Shown: positions 36,755 through 46,614 of the stretch, one piece after another
Layout: each line of letters opens with the position of its first letter
Position numbering within the stretch: the stretch's first letter is position 1
From: Kitasatospora mediocidica KCTC 9733
GTDB taxonomy: Bacteria; Actinomycetota; Actinomycetes; Streptomycetales; Streptomycetaceae
Direction: 5' to 3'
Length of the DNA stretch: 64,000 bases
NCBI RefSeq assembly: GCF_000744225.1
Contig: NZ_JQLN01000004.1
Coordinates: forward strand, 806,001 to 870,000
Notes under the pieces: model-generated
What the model saw: only the letters and a program-made list of their open reading frames with translations
The model's database searches: none
Told to the model about the DNA's origin: nothing
Translations under genes and position numbers: made by a program

Positions 36755-37800
36755 CCGGCCGGCCGGCCCGCCGTAGGAACCTGGCGCAGCTCACGCCGGA
36801 TCACCGGCGCCACCTCCGAGGCGAAAAGCGCCAGTTGCTCGCGCTGCACGTCCTCTGTCAGCGAGTCCACCCCGATCCCGACCACCTCGTTGCCGAACGC
36901 CTCGTGGTAGCGGTGGATCTTCTCGATCACCTGCTGCGGGCTGCCCACCAGCGCGGACCCGCGTGCCAGGGCGTCCTCCAGGGAGCTGAACGGCGAGTTG
37001 TTGTGCCGGCCGGCGGCGGAGGAGAAGAGCGCGTCCCAGTAAGGGCGGAAGCCCGCCACCGCGTCCTGCGAGCGCTTGGCCAGGAAGAGGCCGCCGAAGC
37101 CGGTGCCGACCCTGGCGTCCTCGGGCGCGCGACCGTAGTGCGCCCAGCGCTCGCGGTAGTGGTCCACCAGGACCCGGTACTTCTCCAGCGGGTGGAAGCT
37201 GTTGGCGGAGAAGAGCGGGTCGCCGTAGCGGGCCGCCAGATCGGTGGACTGCTCACTGGTCGCGCTGCCGTGCCAGACCGGTATGGGCTGCTGGTAGGGG
37301 CGCGGATAGCTGGTCACCCCGGTCAGCGGCGGCCGGGTGCTCCCGGCCCAGGTCACCTTCTCCTCCCGCCAGAGCCGGTGCAGCAGACCGTAGTTCTCCG
37401 CGAGATGGGACCACTGCCGCTCCTCCTCCAGGCCGAACAGCCCGAAGTGGCGCGGGTCGTTGCCCTTGCCGATGATCAGCTCCAGCCGGCCGCCGGAGAG
37501 CTGGTCCAGCATCGCGTAGTCCTCGGCCACCCGGACCGGGTCCAGGATGCTGAGCACCGTCACGGTGGTGAAGAGCCGGATGGTGGAGGTCCGGGCGGCG
37601 ATGGTGGCGAGGAGCACGGCCGGCGACGGCGAGAGGAACGGCTCGCCGTGCCGCTCCCCCACGCCGTAGCCGTCGAAGCCGAACTCCTCGGCGGTGACCG
37701 CCTGGTCGACGACGTTGCGGTACTTCTCGGACGCGCTGTACTGCCGCCCGGTGACCGGGTCGGGTCCGTTGGAGAGCAGGGACGAGACGATGAACCGCAT
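36751..37800 (-). CDS. LLM-class flavin-dependent oxidoreductase
   Basis: A 349-residue luciferase-like monooxygenase: DQAVTAEEFGFDGYGVGERH, LLATIAARTSTIRLFTTVTV, LDPVRVAEDYAMLDQLSGGR, LELIIGKGNDPRHFGLFG, TGFGGLFLAKRSQDAVAGFR. FMNH2- or F420-dependent; the short form of the insert and no F420 marker leave this open. ATG 37800 with GAGGAG 8 nt upstream. Divergent from the aldo-keto reductase. Substrate unknown. Confidence 0.9.
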   Translation of the reverse strand: MRFIVSSLLSNGPDPVTGRQYSASEKYRNVVDQAVTAEEFGFDGYGVGERHGEPFLSPSPAVLLATIAARTSTIRLFTTVTVLSILDPVRVAEDYAMLDQLSGGRLELIIGKGNDPRHFGLFGLEEERQWSHLAENYGLLHRLWREEKVTWAGSTRPPLTGVTSYPRPYQQPIPVWHGSATSEQSTDLAARYGDPLFSANSFHPLEKYRVLVDHYRERWAHYGRAPEDARVGTGFGGLFLAKRSQDAVAGFRPYWDALFSSAAGRHNNSPFSSLEDALARGSALVGSPQQVIEKIHRYHEAFGNEVVGIGVDSLTEDVQREQLALFASEVAPVIRRELRQVPTAGRPAG

Positions 37801-37909
37801 CGCGGTGACTCCTCACGAGAGGGGAAAGGGCACAACGGGGACGGCGGACCGGGACACGGAGCTGCGGCGGTGATCGCGACACCCCGCCCCGGCCTGGCAG
37901 GATGCCGTC

Positions 37910-38899
<990 letters not shown>

Positions 38900-38917
38900 C
38901 ATCCAGTGGGTGGCCGG

Positions 38918-38945
38918 GGCCGGGCGGCCGAACAGCCGCCCGGCC
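38918..38945. terminator. Hairpin between convergent AKR and wHTH genes
   Basis: Perfect 11-bp stem (38918-38928 with 38935-38945) and a 6-nt loop. Confidence 0.8.
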
Positions 38946-38969
38946 ACCGGCCGGTCAACCGGGCCTCGC

Positions 38970-39713
38970 TCAGCTCCCGGCAGCCGGAGCGTACTTGTAG
39001 CCGACCCGGCGCACGGTGACGATGCTGTCGCGGTGTGCGGCGCCCAACTTACGTCGCAGCCGGGCGACATGGACGTCGACCGTGCGACCGTCGCCGACGT
39101 GACCGTAGCCCCAGACCGCGGAAACCAGGTAGTCACGGGTGTGCACCCGCTGCGGGTGCTGGGTCAGGTGGGCCAACAGCTCGAACTCCAGGTAGGTGAG
39201 GTCGAGCTGTTCGTTGTCCACGTAGGCGAGCCGGCGGTCCAGGTCGACGCTGATCCCACGGGCGGCCGGGCGGGCCGCCCGCGCCGGGCGGTCCGCCGGG
39301 ACCGGCGACGGGTGCGGGCCCGGGCGGACGGCGGCGAGCTGGTCGACGACCGGGACCTCGCCCGCCGGGACCAGCACCAGGTAGCCGACCAGCGGATGCG
39401 CGCCGACCTGCACGCCCAACTGGGCGCCGTACTGGGCGATCAGACCCTGCGGCAGCGCGGAGTGCGGGAGTGCGGCGACCACCGCCGCACCCGCCGGCAG
39501 TGCGTTGAGCAGCTCCGGCACGACCGGAACCGACGCGGGAGCGCCCTGCCCGGCCACCGACGGCGCGGCGACGCCGTGCGGTGCGGGTGTGTGCGGCGCC
39601 GCCGCGGCGTTGTGCCATCGCTCGGCGCCGGTGGGCAGTGCGGAGACCGAGCGGACCGCCCGCAGGTGCGGGGTGGCGGCGGGAGCGGAGAGGACGGCAG
39701 AGGAGGAGGACAT
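38970..39713 (-). CDS. Winged-helix (OmpR/PhoB-type) regulator lacking a receiver domain
   Basis: A 247-residue protein whose C-terminal about 95 residues form an OmpR-type DNA-binding domain: LDRRLAYVDNEQLDLTYLEF, ELLAHLTQHPQRVHTRDYLV, SAVWGYGHVGDGRTVDVHVA, RLRRKLGAAHRDSIVTVRRV, GYKYAP. The N-terminal 150 residues are Ala/Pro-rich with a hydrophobic stretch and show no receiver Asp, so it is not a classical response regulator. ATG 39713 with GAGGAGGA just upstream. It follows the conservon but has its own long leader. Confidence 0.85.
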   Translation of the reverse strand: MSSSSAVLSAPAATPHLRAVRSVSALPTGAERWHNAAAAPHTPAPHGVAAPSVAGQGAPASVPVVPELLNALPAGAAVVAALPHSALPQGLIAQYGAQLGVQVGAHPLVGYLVLVPAGEVPVVDQLAAVRPGPHPSPVPADRPARAARPAARGISVDLDRRLAYVDNEQLDLTYLEFELLAHLTQHPQRVHTRDYLVSAVWGYGHVGDGRTVDVHVARLRRKLGAAHRDSIVTVRRVGYKYAPAAGS

Positions 39714-40179
39714 GAGGCAGCTCTTTCGCGCGAGACGGTGGGTGGGGATTCGTCTGCGCGTCGGCCGGGCACTGCTGTCGCAGCTGAGCGGGGTCGGTGA
39801 CCCGGGGTCAGCCGGCGGAGGTCCGGGACGCGCGAGGCGAGCCCGGACAGGTCTGGTCGAAGAGGTGCGGCTGCCGGGACGGCCAGAACGGCTCAAGGTC
39901 GGGGCGACCTCGGCTGCTGTCCACGGTGGTGTGCATGTCCCCATTGAAGCAGATGACGGCGGCGTGGCAGGTCGTCGGATGCGAACGGTGCGCACTCATG
40001 AATCTGCCCTCCCCCGGTGATCCGCCCGGCGCGGGTCGCGCGCCTCGGTCTGATGATCCGAGGGTTCCATGCCGAGTGCCCGCAGGGCAACTCTGTCCAC
40101 GGTGTGGAAACCGGAGACCGATCAGCGGACAACCGAGCACTTGCAACCGAGCACCGGACAGCAGCCCGCACGGGCGGCC
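39714..40179. other. 466-bp gap before the wHTH gene
   Basis: The gap between the wHTH start and cvnD end contains one candidate small ORF (39808-39999, minus) and otherwise no clear promoter, repeat or RNA that I could recognise. Confidence 0.5.
39808..39999 (-). CDS. Possible small protein (63 aa)
   Basis: Reads MSAHRSHPTTCHAAVICFNG then DMHTTVDSSRGRPDLEPFWP. A good GGAGGG site lies 7 nt before the ATG at 39999, and third positions are G/C-rich but less than in neighbours. No family recognised. It precedes the wHTH gene by 94 nt on the same strand and could be a leader ORF. Low confidence. Confidence 0.3.
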   Translation of the reverse strand: MSAHRSHPTTCHAAVICFNGDMHTTVDSSRGRPDLEPFWPSRQPHLFDQTCPGSPRASRTSAG

Positions 40180-40797
40180 CTAACCGCGCCGGGCCGCCCG
40201 GCGCTCGGCGGCGTGCTCGACCAGTCGGACCAGCAGACCCTTGCCGTCCTCACGGCTGCGCGCGTCACAGAGCACCACCGGGACACCGGGGTCGAGGTCC
40301 AGCGCGCCCCGCACGTCCTCGACGGCGAAGACCTCGGTGCCCTCGAAGCAGTTGACCGCGACCACGAACGGGATACCCCGCTGCTCGAAGAAGTCCACCG
40401 AGGGGAAGCAGTCGGCCAGCCGCCGGGTGTCGGCGAGCACCAGCGCACCGAGCGCGCCGAGCGCCAGCTCGTCCCAGACGAACCAGAAGCGGTCCTGTCC
40501 GGGGGTGCCGAAGAGGTAGAGCGCCAGTCCGGGGCGCAGGTCGATCCGCCCGAAGTCCATCGCCACCGTGGTGGTCCGCTTGGTCTCCACCCCGGCGGTG
40601 TCGTCGAGCGGCCGGCCCAGCTCGCTGAGCCGCTCCTCGGTGCGCAGCGGGCGGATCTCGCTGACCGCGCCCACCAGCGTGGTCTTGCCCGCGCCGAACC
40701 CGCCGGCCACCAGGATCTTCAGCGCGACCGCCGGGCCTCCGCGAATACCACTACGCTGTCCGTGTACTGACGCTGCGTCAGAGTGCGCGGAGTCCAT
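40180..40797 (-). CDS. cvnD: Conservon GTP-binding protein CvnD
   Basis: A 205-residue small GTPase: P-loop ILVAGGFGAGKTTLVGAVSE, DTAGVETKRTTTVAMDFGRI, LYLFGTPGQDRFWFVWDELA (G3), and VAVNCFEG in place of NKxD. The SDA-like SREDGKG follows. Ras/MglA-like protein of conservons, which resemble GPCR-G protein signalling units. The start overlaps cvnC by 20 nt. The atypical NKxD is usual for CvnD. Confidence 0.93.
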   Translation of the reverse strand: MDSAHSDAASVHGQRSGIRGGPAVALKILVAGGFGAGKTTLVGAVSEIRPLRTEERLSELGRPLDDTAGVETKRTTTVAMDFGRIDLRPGLALYLFGTPGQDRFWFVWDELALGALGALVLADTRRLADCFPSVDFFEQRGIPFVVAVNCFEGTEVFAVEDVRGALDLDPGVPVVLCDARSREDGKGLLVRLVEHAAERRAARRG

Positions 40798-41224
40798 TGA
40801 TCACTTCCCGGAGCAGGCGCTCGTCGGGGAGTTCGGCGAGCGGGACGGGGCGGGTGACGTCGATCAGGTCGGCGTCGTGCAGGTCACCGAGCAGTACGCG
40901 CACCACGCTGACCGGCAGATCGGTGTAGGAGCCGATCTCGGCGACGGCGAGCGGCCCGCTCCGGCACAGGTCGATGATCGCGTGGTGTTCCGGATCCAGG
41001 ACAGGCGTGGGCAGTTGACCGTCCCGCTCGGCCGGGTCCTTCAGCGCGATCAGTGAGATCAGGTCGAAGAAGCCGTCGACGACCGGACGGGTCCGCCCGC
41101 GCGTCATCGCGAAGAGCCGGACCATCGGGCCCGCCTCGTCGTCGAACCACTGTGCCTCCTCGGGTTGCCGGTTGCCGCCCGAGGGTCTCGACTCCGGCGG
41201 CTCCGCCGCCTGCGGCCCGGTCAT
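40778..41224 (-). CDS. cvnC: Conservon DUF742 protein CvnC
   Basis: A 148-residue DUF742 protein: MVRLFAMTRGRTRPVVDGFF, HHAIIDLCRSGPLAVAEIGS, YTDLPVSVVRVLLGDLHDAD and VPLAELPDERLLREVINGLR. A winged-helix-like fold without known DNA target. ATG overlaps the cvnB stop by 4 nt, so A-D are translationally coupled in a fixed ratio. Confidence 0.95.
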   Translation of the reverse strand: MTGPQAAEPPESRPSGGNRQPEEAQWFDDEAGPMVRLFAMTRGRTRPVVDGFFDLISLIALKDPAERDGQLPTPVLDPEHHAIIDLCRSGPLAVAEIGSYTDLPVSVVRVLLGDLHDADLIDVTRPVPLAELPDERLLREVINGLRAL

Positions 41225-41628
41225 CCGGCCGGCGTCCGCGGATCTGCGGCCAGGTGCTCGCCGACCCGCTTGACCAGCAGGGCCATCTCGTAGGCGATCT
41301 GGCCGATGTCGGCCTCCGCGTCCGCCAGGACGGCCAGGCAACTGCCGTCCCCGGCAGCCGTGATGAAGAGGAAGGCCTCATCCAGCTCGATCATGGTCTG
41401 GCGCACGCCGCCGACGCCGAAGTGCCGTCCGGCCCCCTTGGCCAGGCTGTGGAAGCCGGCCGCGACCGCCGCCAGGTGCTCGGCGTCCTCGCGACCGAGC
41501 GCCTGCGAGGCGCCGGTGGCCAGCCCGTCACTGGAGAGGATGACCGCGTGCCTCAAAGACGCGACCCGTCCCACCAGTTCGTCCAGGAGCCAGTTCAGGT
41601 CGCCGGACGGCTGGGTCATTGCGGTCAT
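41221..41628 (-). CDS. cvnB: Conservon roadblock/LC7 protein CvnB
   Basis: A 135-residue roadblock protein: NWLLDELVGRVASLRHAVIL, SSDGLATGASQALGREDAEH, LAAVAAGFHSLAKGAGRHFG and FLFITAAGDGSCLAVLADAE. In relatives it interacts with and regulates the CvnD GTPase (like MglB for MglA). Start overlaps the cvnA stop (ATGA). Confidence 0.95.
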   Translation of the reverse strand: MTAMTQPSGDLNWLLDELVGRVASLRHAVILSSDGLATGASQALGREDAEHLAAVAAGFHSLAKGAGRHFGVGGVRQTMIELDEAFLFITAAGDGSCLAVLADAEADIGQIAYEMALLVKRVGEHLAADPRTPAG

Positions 41629-44273
41629 CGATCTTGTCCTTCCAGTGGTGCGGGTGGTGCTGGTCGTGGAGCTGCCGGCAGGGCCGGTGGTACGGGAGCG
41701 GAGGTGAGCGCCCGACGCGCGTCCCGAACGGACGGCGCGGGCACGGCCGGTGAGGGGGCCGGCGGGGCGGGCGCGGTCGCGGCCGGTCGCGCCGGCGCCG
41801 GGCGGCCGGGATCGGCCCGGCCACGGCTGAAGCCGCGCTGGAACGAGGAGAAGGTGGCCCGTGCCTCCTCCGGCGAGCGCTCGCGGGCGGCCCGGTCACG
41901 GTCCGGCGTCGGCTCCTCGGCCCGGGCGCCGGCCTCCTTCAGCTGCGGCGCCAGGTTGGCCTGCCGGACCCGGCGCGGCAACAGCCCACCGCCCGGCGGC
42001 TCCTGGGACCCGGGCAGCCCGGTGCCGGTGGAAGCGTCGATGCTGCTGGACGGGTCGATGCCGGTGGACGGATCGGCTGCGGGCCCGGGGGCCGCGTCGC
42101 CCGGCTCGGTACCCTGCGTGCCCCGCCGGTGGCGGCCGGTACCGCCGGAGGCCGGTACCAGCACCGGTCCGCCGCCCGACCGCCGCCGGGGCAGTCCGCC
42201 GGGCGTGCGCGCGGGCTCGGCGCCGGCCGCCTGCGGGCCGGTGACCGGACGCTGGTGCCCGCGCGGCTTGGGCTCCGGACGGCGCTGCTGGGCCTCGGCC
42301 GCGCCCCCGGCCACCGCCACCAGCTCACGCTGGCGCGCCGGGGCGGGAGCGGCCGCGGGCGGCTCGGCGAACCCGCCGGGCACCTCGGCCAGCAGCTCCC
42401 GGGGGATCAGCACGACCGCACTGGTCCCGCCGTAGGGCGAGGGCCGCAGGTGGACCCGGATGCCGTGCCGCCGGGCCAGCCGGCTGACCACGAAGAGGCC
42501 CAGCCGGTCGGTGTCGGCGAGGTCGAACTCCTGCTCCACTTCGAGCCGTTGGTTGATCTCGGCGAGCAGTTGCCCGCTCAGCCCGAGCCCGCGGTCGTCG
42601 ATCTCCAGCGCGAAGCCGTGCGCGACCACCTCGCCCTGGACGGTGACCTGGGTCTGCGGCGGCGAGAAGACCGCGCCGTTCTCGACCAGTTCGGCGATCA
42701 GGTGGGTGACGTCGGCCACCGCGCTGCCGAGCAGCCCGGTCCCGGGGAACGGCCGGACGATCACCCGGGCGTAGTCCTCGACCTCGCCGACCGCCGCGCG
42801 CACCACGTCGACCATCCGCACCGGCTTGCGCCAGGCGCGGCCCGGCGAGCCGCCGGACAGGATGATCAAGCCCTCGGCGTGCCGGCGCATGCGGGTGGTC
42901 AGGTGGTCCAGCTTGAAGAGGTCGTCCAGCTCGGCCGGGTCCTCGGTGCGCCGCTCCATGGTGTCCAGCAGGGTCAACTGCCGGTGCAGCAGCACCTGGC
43001 TGCGGCGGGCCAGGTTGACGAAGACCGCCGAGACGCCGCGCCGCAGCTCGGCCTGCTCCACGGCGGCCTGGATCGCGGCGCGCTGCACGGAGTTGAAGGC
43101 CCGGCCGACCTGGCCTATCTCGGCCTGGCCGAACTCCAGGTCAGGCGTCTCGGCGGCGAGGTCCACCGGCTCACCGTGCCGCAGTCGCAGCATCACCGAG
43201 GGCAGTCGGGCGTCGGCCAGTTCGTTGGCGGCGTTGCGCAGGCCGATCAGCTCGCGGACCAGGCCGCGGCCGATCCGGAAGGAGATCAGGATGGAGAGCA
43301 CGATCGCCAGCAGACCGACCAGGCCGGCTATCACGCCGCGCCAGACCAGGCCCATCGCGTACGCGGTGGCCCGGGTGCCGATGGCGTCGGCCAGTCTGGT
43401 GTTGACGGCGGCGAGTTCGCCCAGGGTCTGGTCCGCGGTCCGCTGCCAGGCCTCGGTGCTGATGTCGCGGGCCGCGAAGCTCGGATCGGTGGCGCTCTGG
43501 AACTCCCGCTCGAAGACGTCCTGCTGGGCGAAGGCGGGATCGGATCGGACGGCCTGGTAGTCCGCCTGGTCGTCCGCGTCCAGTTCACCGATGTAGACGG
43601 TGAAGAGCGCCTGCTGGTCGTGCATCGGGTCGAGCACCAGTTGGTACTCGGCCCCCGTGGGCTGGTAGCTCGCCTGGAGGCCCTCCATCGCCGCGTCCTC
43701 CTGGGAGAAGTACTCCCGGGCCCGGACCAGCTCGATCAGGATGGTCCCCTGGCGCGGCAGCTGGCCGCTCTGGGTGGCGATGAAGGCGGACCGGAAGGTG
43801 AAGGTGGGCTTGATCAGGTCGGTGTACTGGCTGAGCGCGAACTCCCAGGCCACCCCGTCGCGCCCGACCTGTCCGCGCAGCACCGCGAGGGCACCGGCCT
43901 CCGTCAGGACGTCACCGAGCCTGGCCCGCTCGGTGGCGGTCAGCTGACCCGCGTTCGATCCGTCCAGCCGGTTGCGCAGGGCCTGCAGGTCCTGGTCGGT
44001 GACGGTCTGGGCCTTCTGGTAGTCGTCCTGGACGCCCTCGGCCCGGGGCCTGGCCAGCCGCAGCACGGCGGCGCGGCGTTCGTCCTGGAGGTCGCGGGTC
44101 AGCTGGTCGACCGGGGCGCCGAACGCCCGGTAGGTCGACGCGATGTTCAGCTGGTTCCAGAGGTCGCTGGTGGTGGCCAGCGTGGCGTAGGCCCACAGGC
44201 CCACGAGAGCGACGATGGGCACCAGGAGCAGCGCGATGATCTTCGCGCGGATCGAGCTGCTGCGCAGACGCAT
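41625..44273 (-). CDS. cvnA: Conservon sensor histidine-kinase-like CvnA
   Basis: An 882-residue membrane protein: TM1 about 10-30 (IIALLLVPIVALVGLWAYAT), a nitrate/nitrite-sensing (NIT-like) helical extracytoplasmic domain to about 320, TM2 (GVIAGLVGLLAIVLSILISF), HAMP, a dimerisation region with LVNLARRSQVLLHRQLTLLD, and a HATPase domain with IAELVENGAVFSPPQTQVTV, EIDDRGLGLSGQLLAEIN and GLFVVSRLARRHGIRV. No canonical H-box. The about 250 C-terminal residues are Pro/Arg-rich and probably disordered. First gene of cvnABCD; ATG 44273. Confidence 0.93.
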   Translation of the reverse strand: MRLRSSSIRAKIIALLLVPIVALVGLWAYATLATTSDLWNQLNIASTYRAFGAPVDQLTRDLQDERRAAVLRLARPRAEGVQDDYQKAQTVTDQDLQALRNRLDGSNAGQLTATERARLGDVLTEAGALAVLRGQVGRDGVAWEFALSQYTDLIKPTFTFRSAFIATQSGQLPRQGTILIELVRAREYFSQEDAAMEGLQASYQPTGAEYQLVLDPMHDQQALFTVYIGELDADDQADYQAVRSDPAFAQQDVFEREFQSATDPSFAARDISTEAWQRTADQTLGELAAVNTRLADAIGTRATAYAMGLVWRGVIAGLVGLLAIVLSILISFRIGRGLVRELIGLRNAANELADARLPSVMLRLRHGEPVDLAAETPDLEFGQAEIGQVGRAFNSVQRAAIQAAVEQAELRRGVSAVFVNLARRSQVLLHRQLTLLDTMERRTEDPAELDDLFKLDHLTTRMRRHAEGLIILSGGSPGRAWRKPVRMVDVVRAAVGEVEDYARVIVRPFPGTGLLGSAVADVTHLIAELVENGAVFSPPQTQVTVQGEVVAHGFALEIDDRGLGLSGQLLAEINQRLEVEQEFDLADTDRLGLFVVSRLARRHGIRVHLRPSPYGGTSAVVLIPRELLAEVPGGFAEPPAAAPAPARQRELVAVAGGAAEAQQRRPEPKPRGHQRPVTGPQAAGAEPARTPGGLPRRRSGGGPVLVPASGGTGRHRRGTQGTEPGDAAPGPAADPSTGIDPSSSIDASTGTGLPGSQEPPGGGLLPRRVRQANLAPQLKEAGARAEEPTPDRDRAARERSPEEARATFSSFQRGFSRGRADPGRPAPARPAATAPAPPAPSPAVPAPSVRDARRALTSAPVPPALPAAPRPAPPAPLEGQDR

Positions 44274-44599
44274 GAAGTCCTCGGTCGAATGTGCCCGGGG
44301 TGGACGGTCGGTCCGGCCCGGGCGAGCGGGGCATACGGCAGGCCGAGCAGGCCCGACGGGAGCGTCAAGCCGATGGATCTGCGCGAGCTTACTACTCCTT
44401 GCATGCTCGTTCGAAGGGGTCCGGAGATCGATGACAACCCGTAAAAATCCCCGTGGTTGGCAGGCGCATGACCACTGGCACCACTGGGCCTCGCCGGTGC
44501 CGATCCCGCTCCGGGCGCACCGCGGCCCTGGGCAGCGCCGCCACGATCCGATAGCTTCGAGCCCGGGCCCCGGGAGGGGCGGAGACGGCCAGGAGGATC
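44274..44599. other. Divergent gap cvnA / acyl-CoA ligase
   Basis: 326 bp of upstream sequence for both genes. It has the most AT-rich patch of the area near 44440-44455 and a minus-strand TTGACG near 44362-44367, but no convincing paired -10, repeat or small gene. Confidence 0.4.
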
Positions 44600-46429
44600 G
44601 TGCACGAGCTGAGCACACCGCCGCTGGCCCCGCCCGCGCCGGGCGGACTCGCCGACTCGGTGTACGACACCGCCGAGGCCAGCCCGGACCTCCTGCTGTA
44701 CTCCCGCCGCGTCGCCGGTCAGGGCGACGGCTGGCACGACGTGAGCGCACGCCGGTTCCGCGACGAAGTCCTCGGCCTGGCCAAGGGCTTACTCGCACGT
44801 GGCATCCGGTTCGGCGACCGGGTCGCCCTGATGTCACGGACCCGGTACGAGTGGACGCTCTTCGACTACGCCCTCTGGTCGATCGGTGCGATCACCGTCC
44901 CGGTCTACCCCACCGCCGCCGCCGAGCAGGTCCGCTGGATCCTGGCCGAGACCCATGTGGTGGCCTGCGTGGTCGAGAACGAGGACCACGCGATGACCGT
45001 CGGGGCGGTCTGCGACGCGCTGCCGCACCTGGCCGACATCTGGCAGCTGGACCAGCGCTGCGTGGAACTGCTGGTCGAGGACGGTCGCGACATCCCCGAC
45101 GCCCTGGTGCACCGCCAGCGCCTCGCGGTCACCGCCGAGTCGGTCGCCACCGTCATCTACACCTCCGGCACCACCGGCCGACCCAAGGGCTGCCTGCTGA
45201 CTCACGGCAACTTCTCCGCCGAGGCGGACAACATGCTGGCCGGCTGGGGATCGCTCTTCAACGAGCACAGCAACGAGCAGGCCTCCTCGCTCCTCTTCCT
45301 CCCGCTCGCGCACGTGTACGGACGGATGGTGCAGATCGCCGCGATGCGCGGCGGGATCCGGCTCGGCCACGTCGGCGAGCTGGGCGCCGACGCGCTGCTG
45401 CCCGCCCTCGCCTCGTTCCGCCCGACCTTCCTGCACGCCGTCCCCTATGTCTTCGAGAAGCTGTACGCGCAGGCCCGGCAGGCCGCCGCCACGGCCGGGC
45501 GCGGCGAGCTCTTCGAACGGGCCGCCGAGGTGGCGATCCGCTGGGCTCGGGCCAACGAGCGCAAGGCGCTGGGCCACGGAACCGGTCCGGGTCCCGGCCT
45601 GAAGGCCCGTCATCTGGCCTTCGACCGGATGGTCTACCAGCGGATCCGGGCCGCGCTGGGCGGCCGGGTGCGCAACGTGATGTGCGGCGGCTCCACCCTC
45701 AACCGCGACCTCGGACTCTTCTTCGCGGGCGCCGGGATGACGGTCTACGAGGGGTACGGCCTCACCGAGACGTCCGCCGCGATCACCGCGAACCCGCCGG
45801 GCCGGGCCAAGTTCGGCACGGTCGGCAAGCCGGTCCCCGGTGCGACGGTGCTGATCGCCGAGGACGGCGAGGTGTGGGTGCGCGGCGGAAGCGTCTTCGC
45901 CGGCTACCTCAACCACCCGCGGTGCACGGCCGAGGCGCTGCGCGACGGCTGGTTCGCCACCGGCGACCTCGGCTCGCTGGACGGCGACGGCTATCTGACC
46001 ATCATCGGCCGCAAGAAGGAGCTGATCGTCACCAGCAGCGGCAAGAACCTGGCGCCGGCCGCGCTGGAGGAGCGGGTCCGGCTCCATCCGCTGGTCTCGC
46101 AGTGCCTGGTGGTCGGCGACAACCGGCCGTACGTAGCGGCGCTGATCACGCTGGACCCCCGGGCGCTGGACCACTGGCAGCAGGTCCGGCGCCGGCCGCC
46201 GCAGGACGAGTGGACCGCGCTGGCCGACGAGGAGCTGCACGCCGAGATCCAGCGTGCGGTGGCCGCCGCCAACACCGCCGTGTCGCGCGCCGAGTCGATC
46301 CGCGCCTTCCGCCTGCTGCCCAGGGACTTCACGGTCGAGCAGGGGCTGCTGACCCCCTCCCTGAAGATGCGCCGCAAGGCCATCGCGGACTGGTACGCGG
46401 CGGACATCGAGGAGCTCTACACCTCCTGA
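44600..46429 (+). CDS. Long-chain acyl-CoA synthetase (AMP-forming)
   Basis: A 609-residue FadD-type ligase activating fatty acids through an acyl-AMP: P-loop VIYTSGTTGRPKGCLLTHGN, LFLPLAHVYGRMVQIAAMRG, YEGYGLTETSAAITANPPGR, FATGDLGSLDGDGYLTIIGR and KKELIVTSSGKNLAPAALEE (catalytic Lys region). Matches the FadD15-like group with an extended C-terminus. GTG 44600 has AGGAGG 4 nt upstream. Divergent from cvnA; a link to conservon signalling is not implied. Confidence 0.93.
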   Translation: MHELSTPPLAPPAPGGLADSVYDTAEASPDLLLYSRRVAGQGDGWHDVSARRFRDEVLGLAKGLLARGIRFGDRVALMSRTRYEWTLFDYALWSIGAITVPVYPTAAAEQVRWILAETHVVACVVENEDHAMTVGAVCDALPHLADIWQLDQRCVELLVEDGRDIPDALVHRQRLAVTAESVATVIYTSGTTGRPKGCLLTHGNFSAEADNMLAGWGSLFNEHSNEQASSLLFLPLAHVYGRMVQIAAMRGGIRLGHVGELGADALLPALASFRPTFLHAVPYVFEKLYAQARQAAATAGRGELFERAAEVAIRWARANERKALGHGTGPGPGLKARHLAFDRMVYQRIRAALGGRVRNVMCGGSTLNRDLGLFFAGAGMTVYEGYGLTETSAAITANPPGRAKFGTVGKPVPGATVLIAEDGEVWVRGGSVFAGYLNHPRCTAEALRDGWFATGDLGSLDGDGYLTIIGRKKELIVTSSGKNLAPAALEERVRLHPLVSQCLVVGDNRPYVAALITLDPRALDHWQQVRRRPPQDEWTALADEELHAEIQRAVAAANTAVSRAESIRAFRLLPRDFTVEQGLLTPSLKMRRKAIADWYAADIEELYTS

Positions 46430-46500
46430 CGGCGCCCGCTGACACCCCGTCGAGCCCGGCACCCGAACCTTAAGAACAGGGTAAGCGTGCGTTCGCGCTC

Positions 46501-46529
46501 TTGACCTCCGAGTTGGTCTAGTCCATTTT
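46501..46529 (+). promoter_or_regulatory. Chitinase promoter with DasR-like operator
   Basis: TTGACC (46501-46506) is followed at 17 bp by CATTTT. The inverted repeat TGGTCTAGTCCA (46514-46525) matches the DasR responsive element core TGGTCTAGACCA at 11 of 12 positions. GlcNAc-responsive repression is expected from known chitinase control in streptomycetes. Confidence 0.8.
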
Positions 46530-46614
46530 ATTGGAAAGTCCGAGCGCAAGCCGCCCCGCGCGCCCCCACATCGCGCGGGACGGCTCTCCCCCACTGCCGC
46601 CCTCTGGAGACTCG

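Noticed and set aside
42129..44444. Long plus-strand open frame opposite cvnA
   Set aside because: Low-complexity sequence with no domain; cvnA is unambiguous on the other strand.
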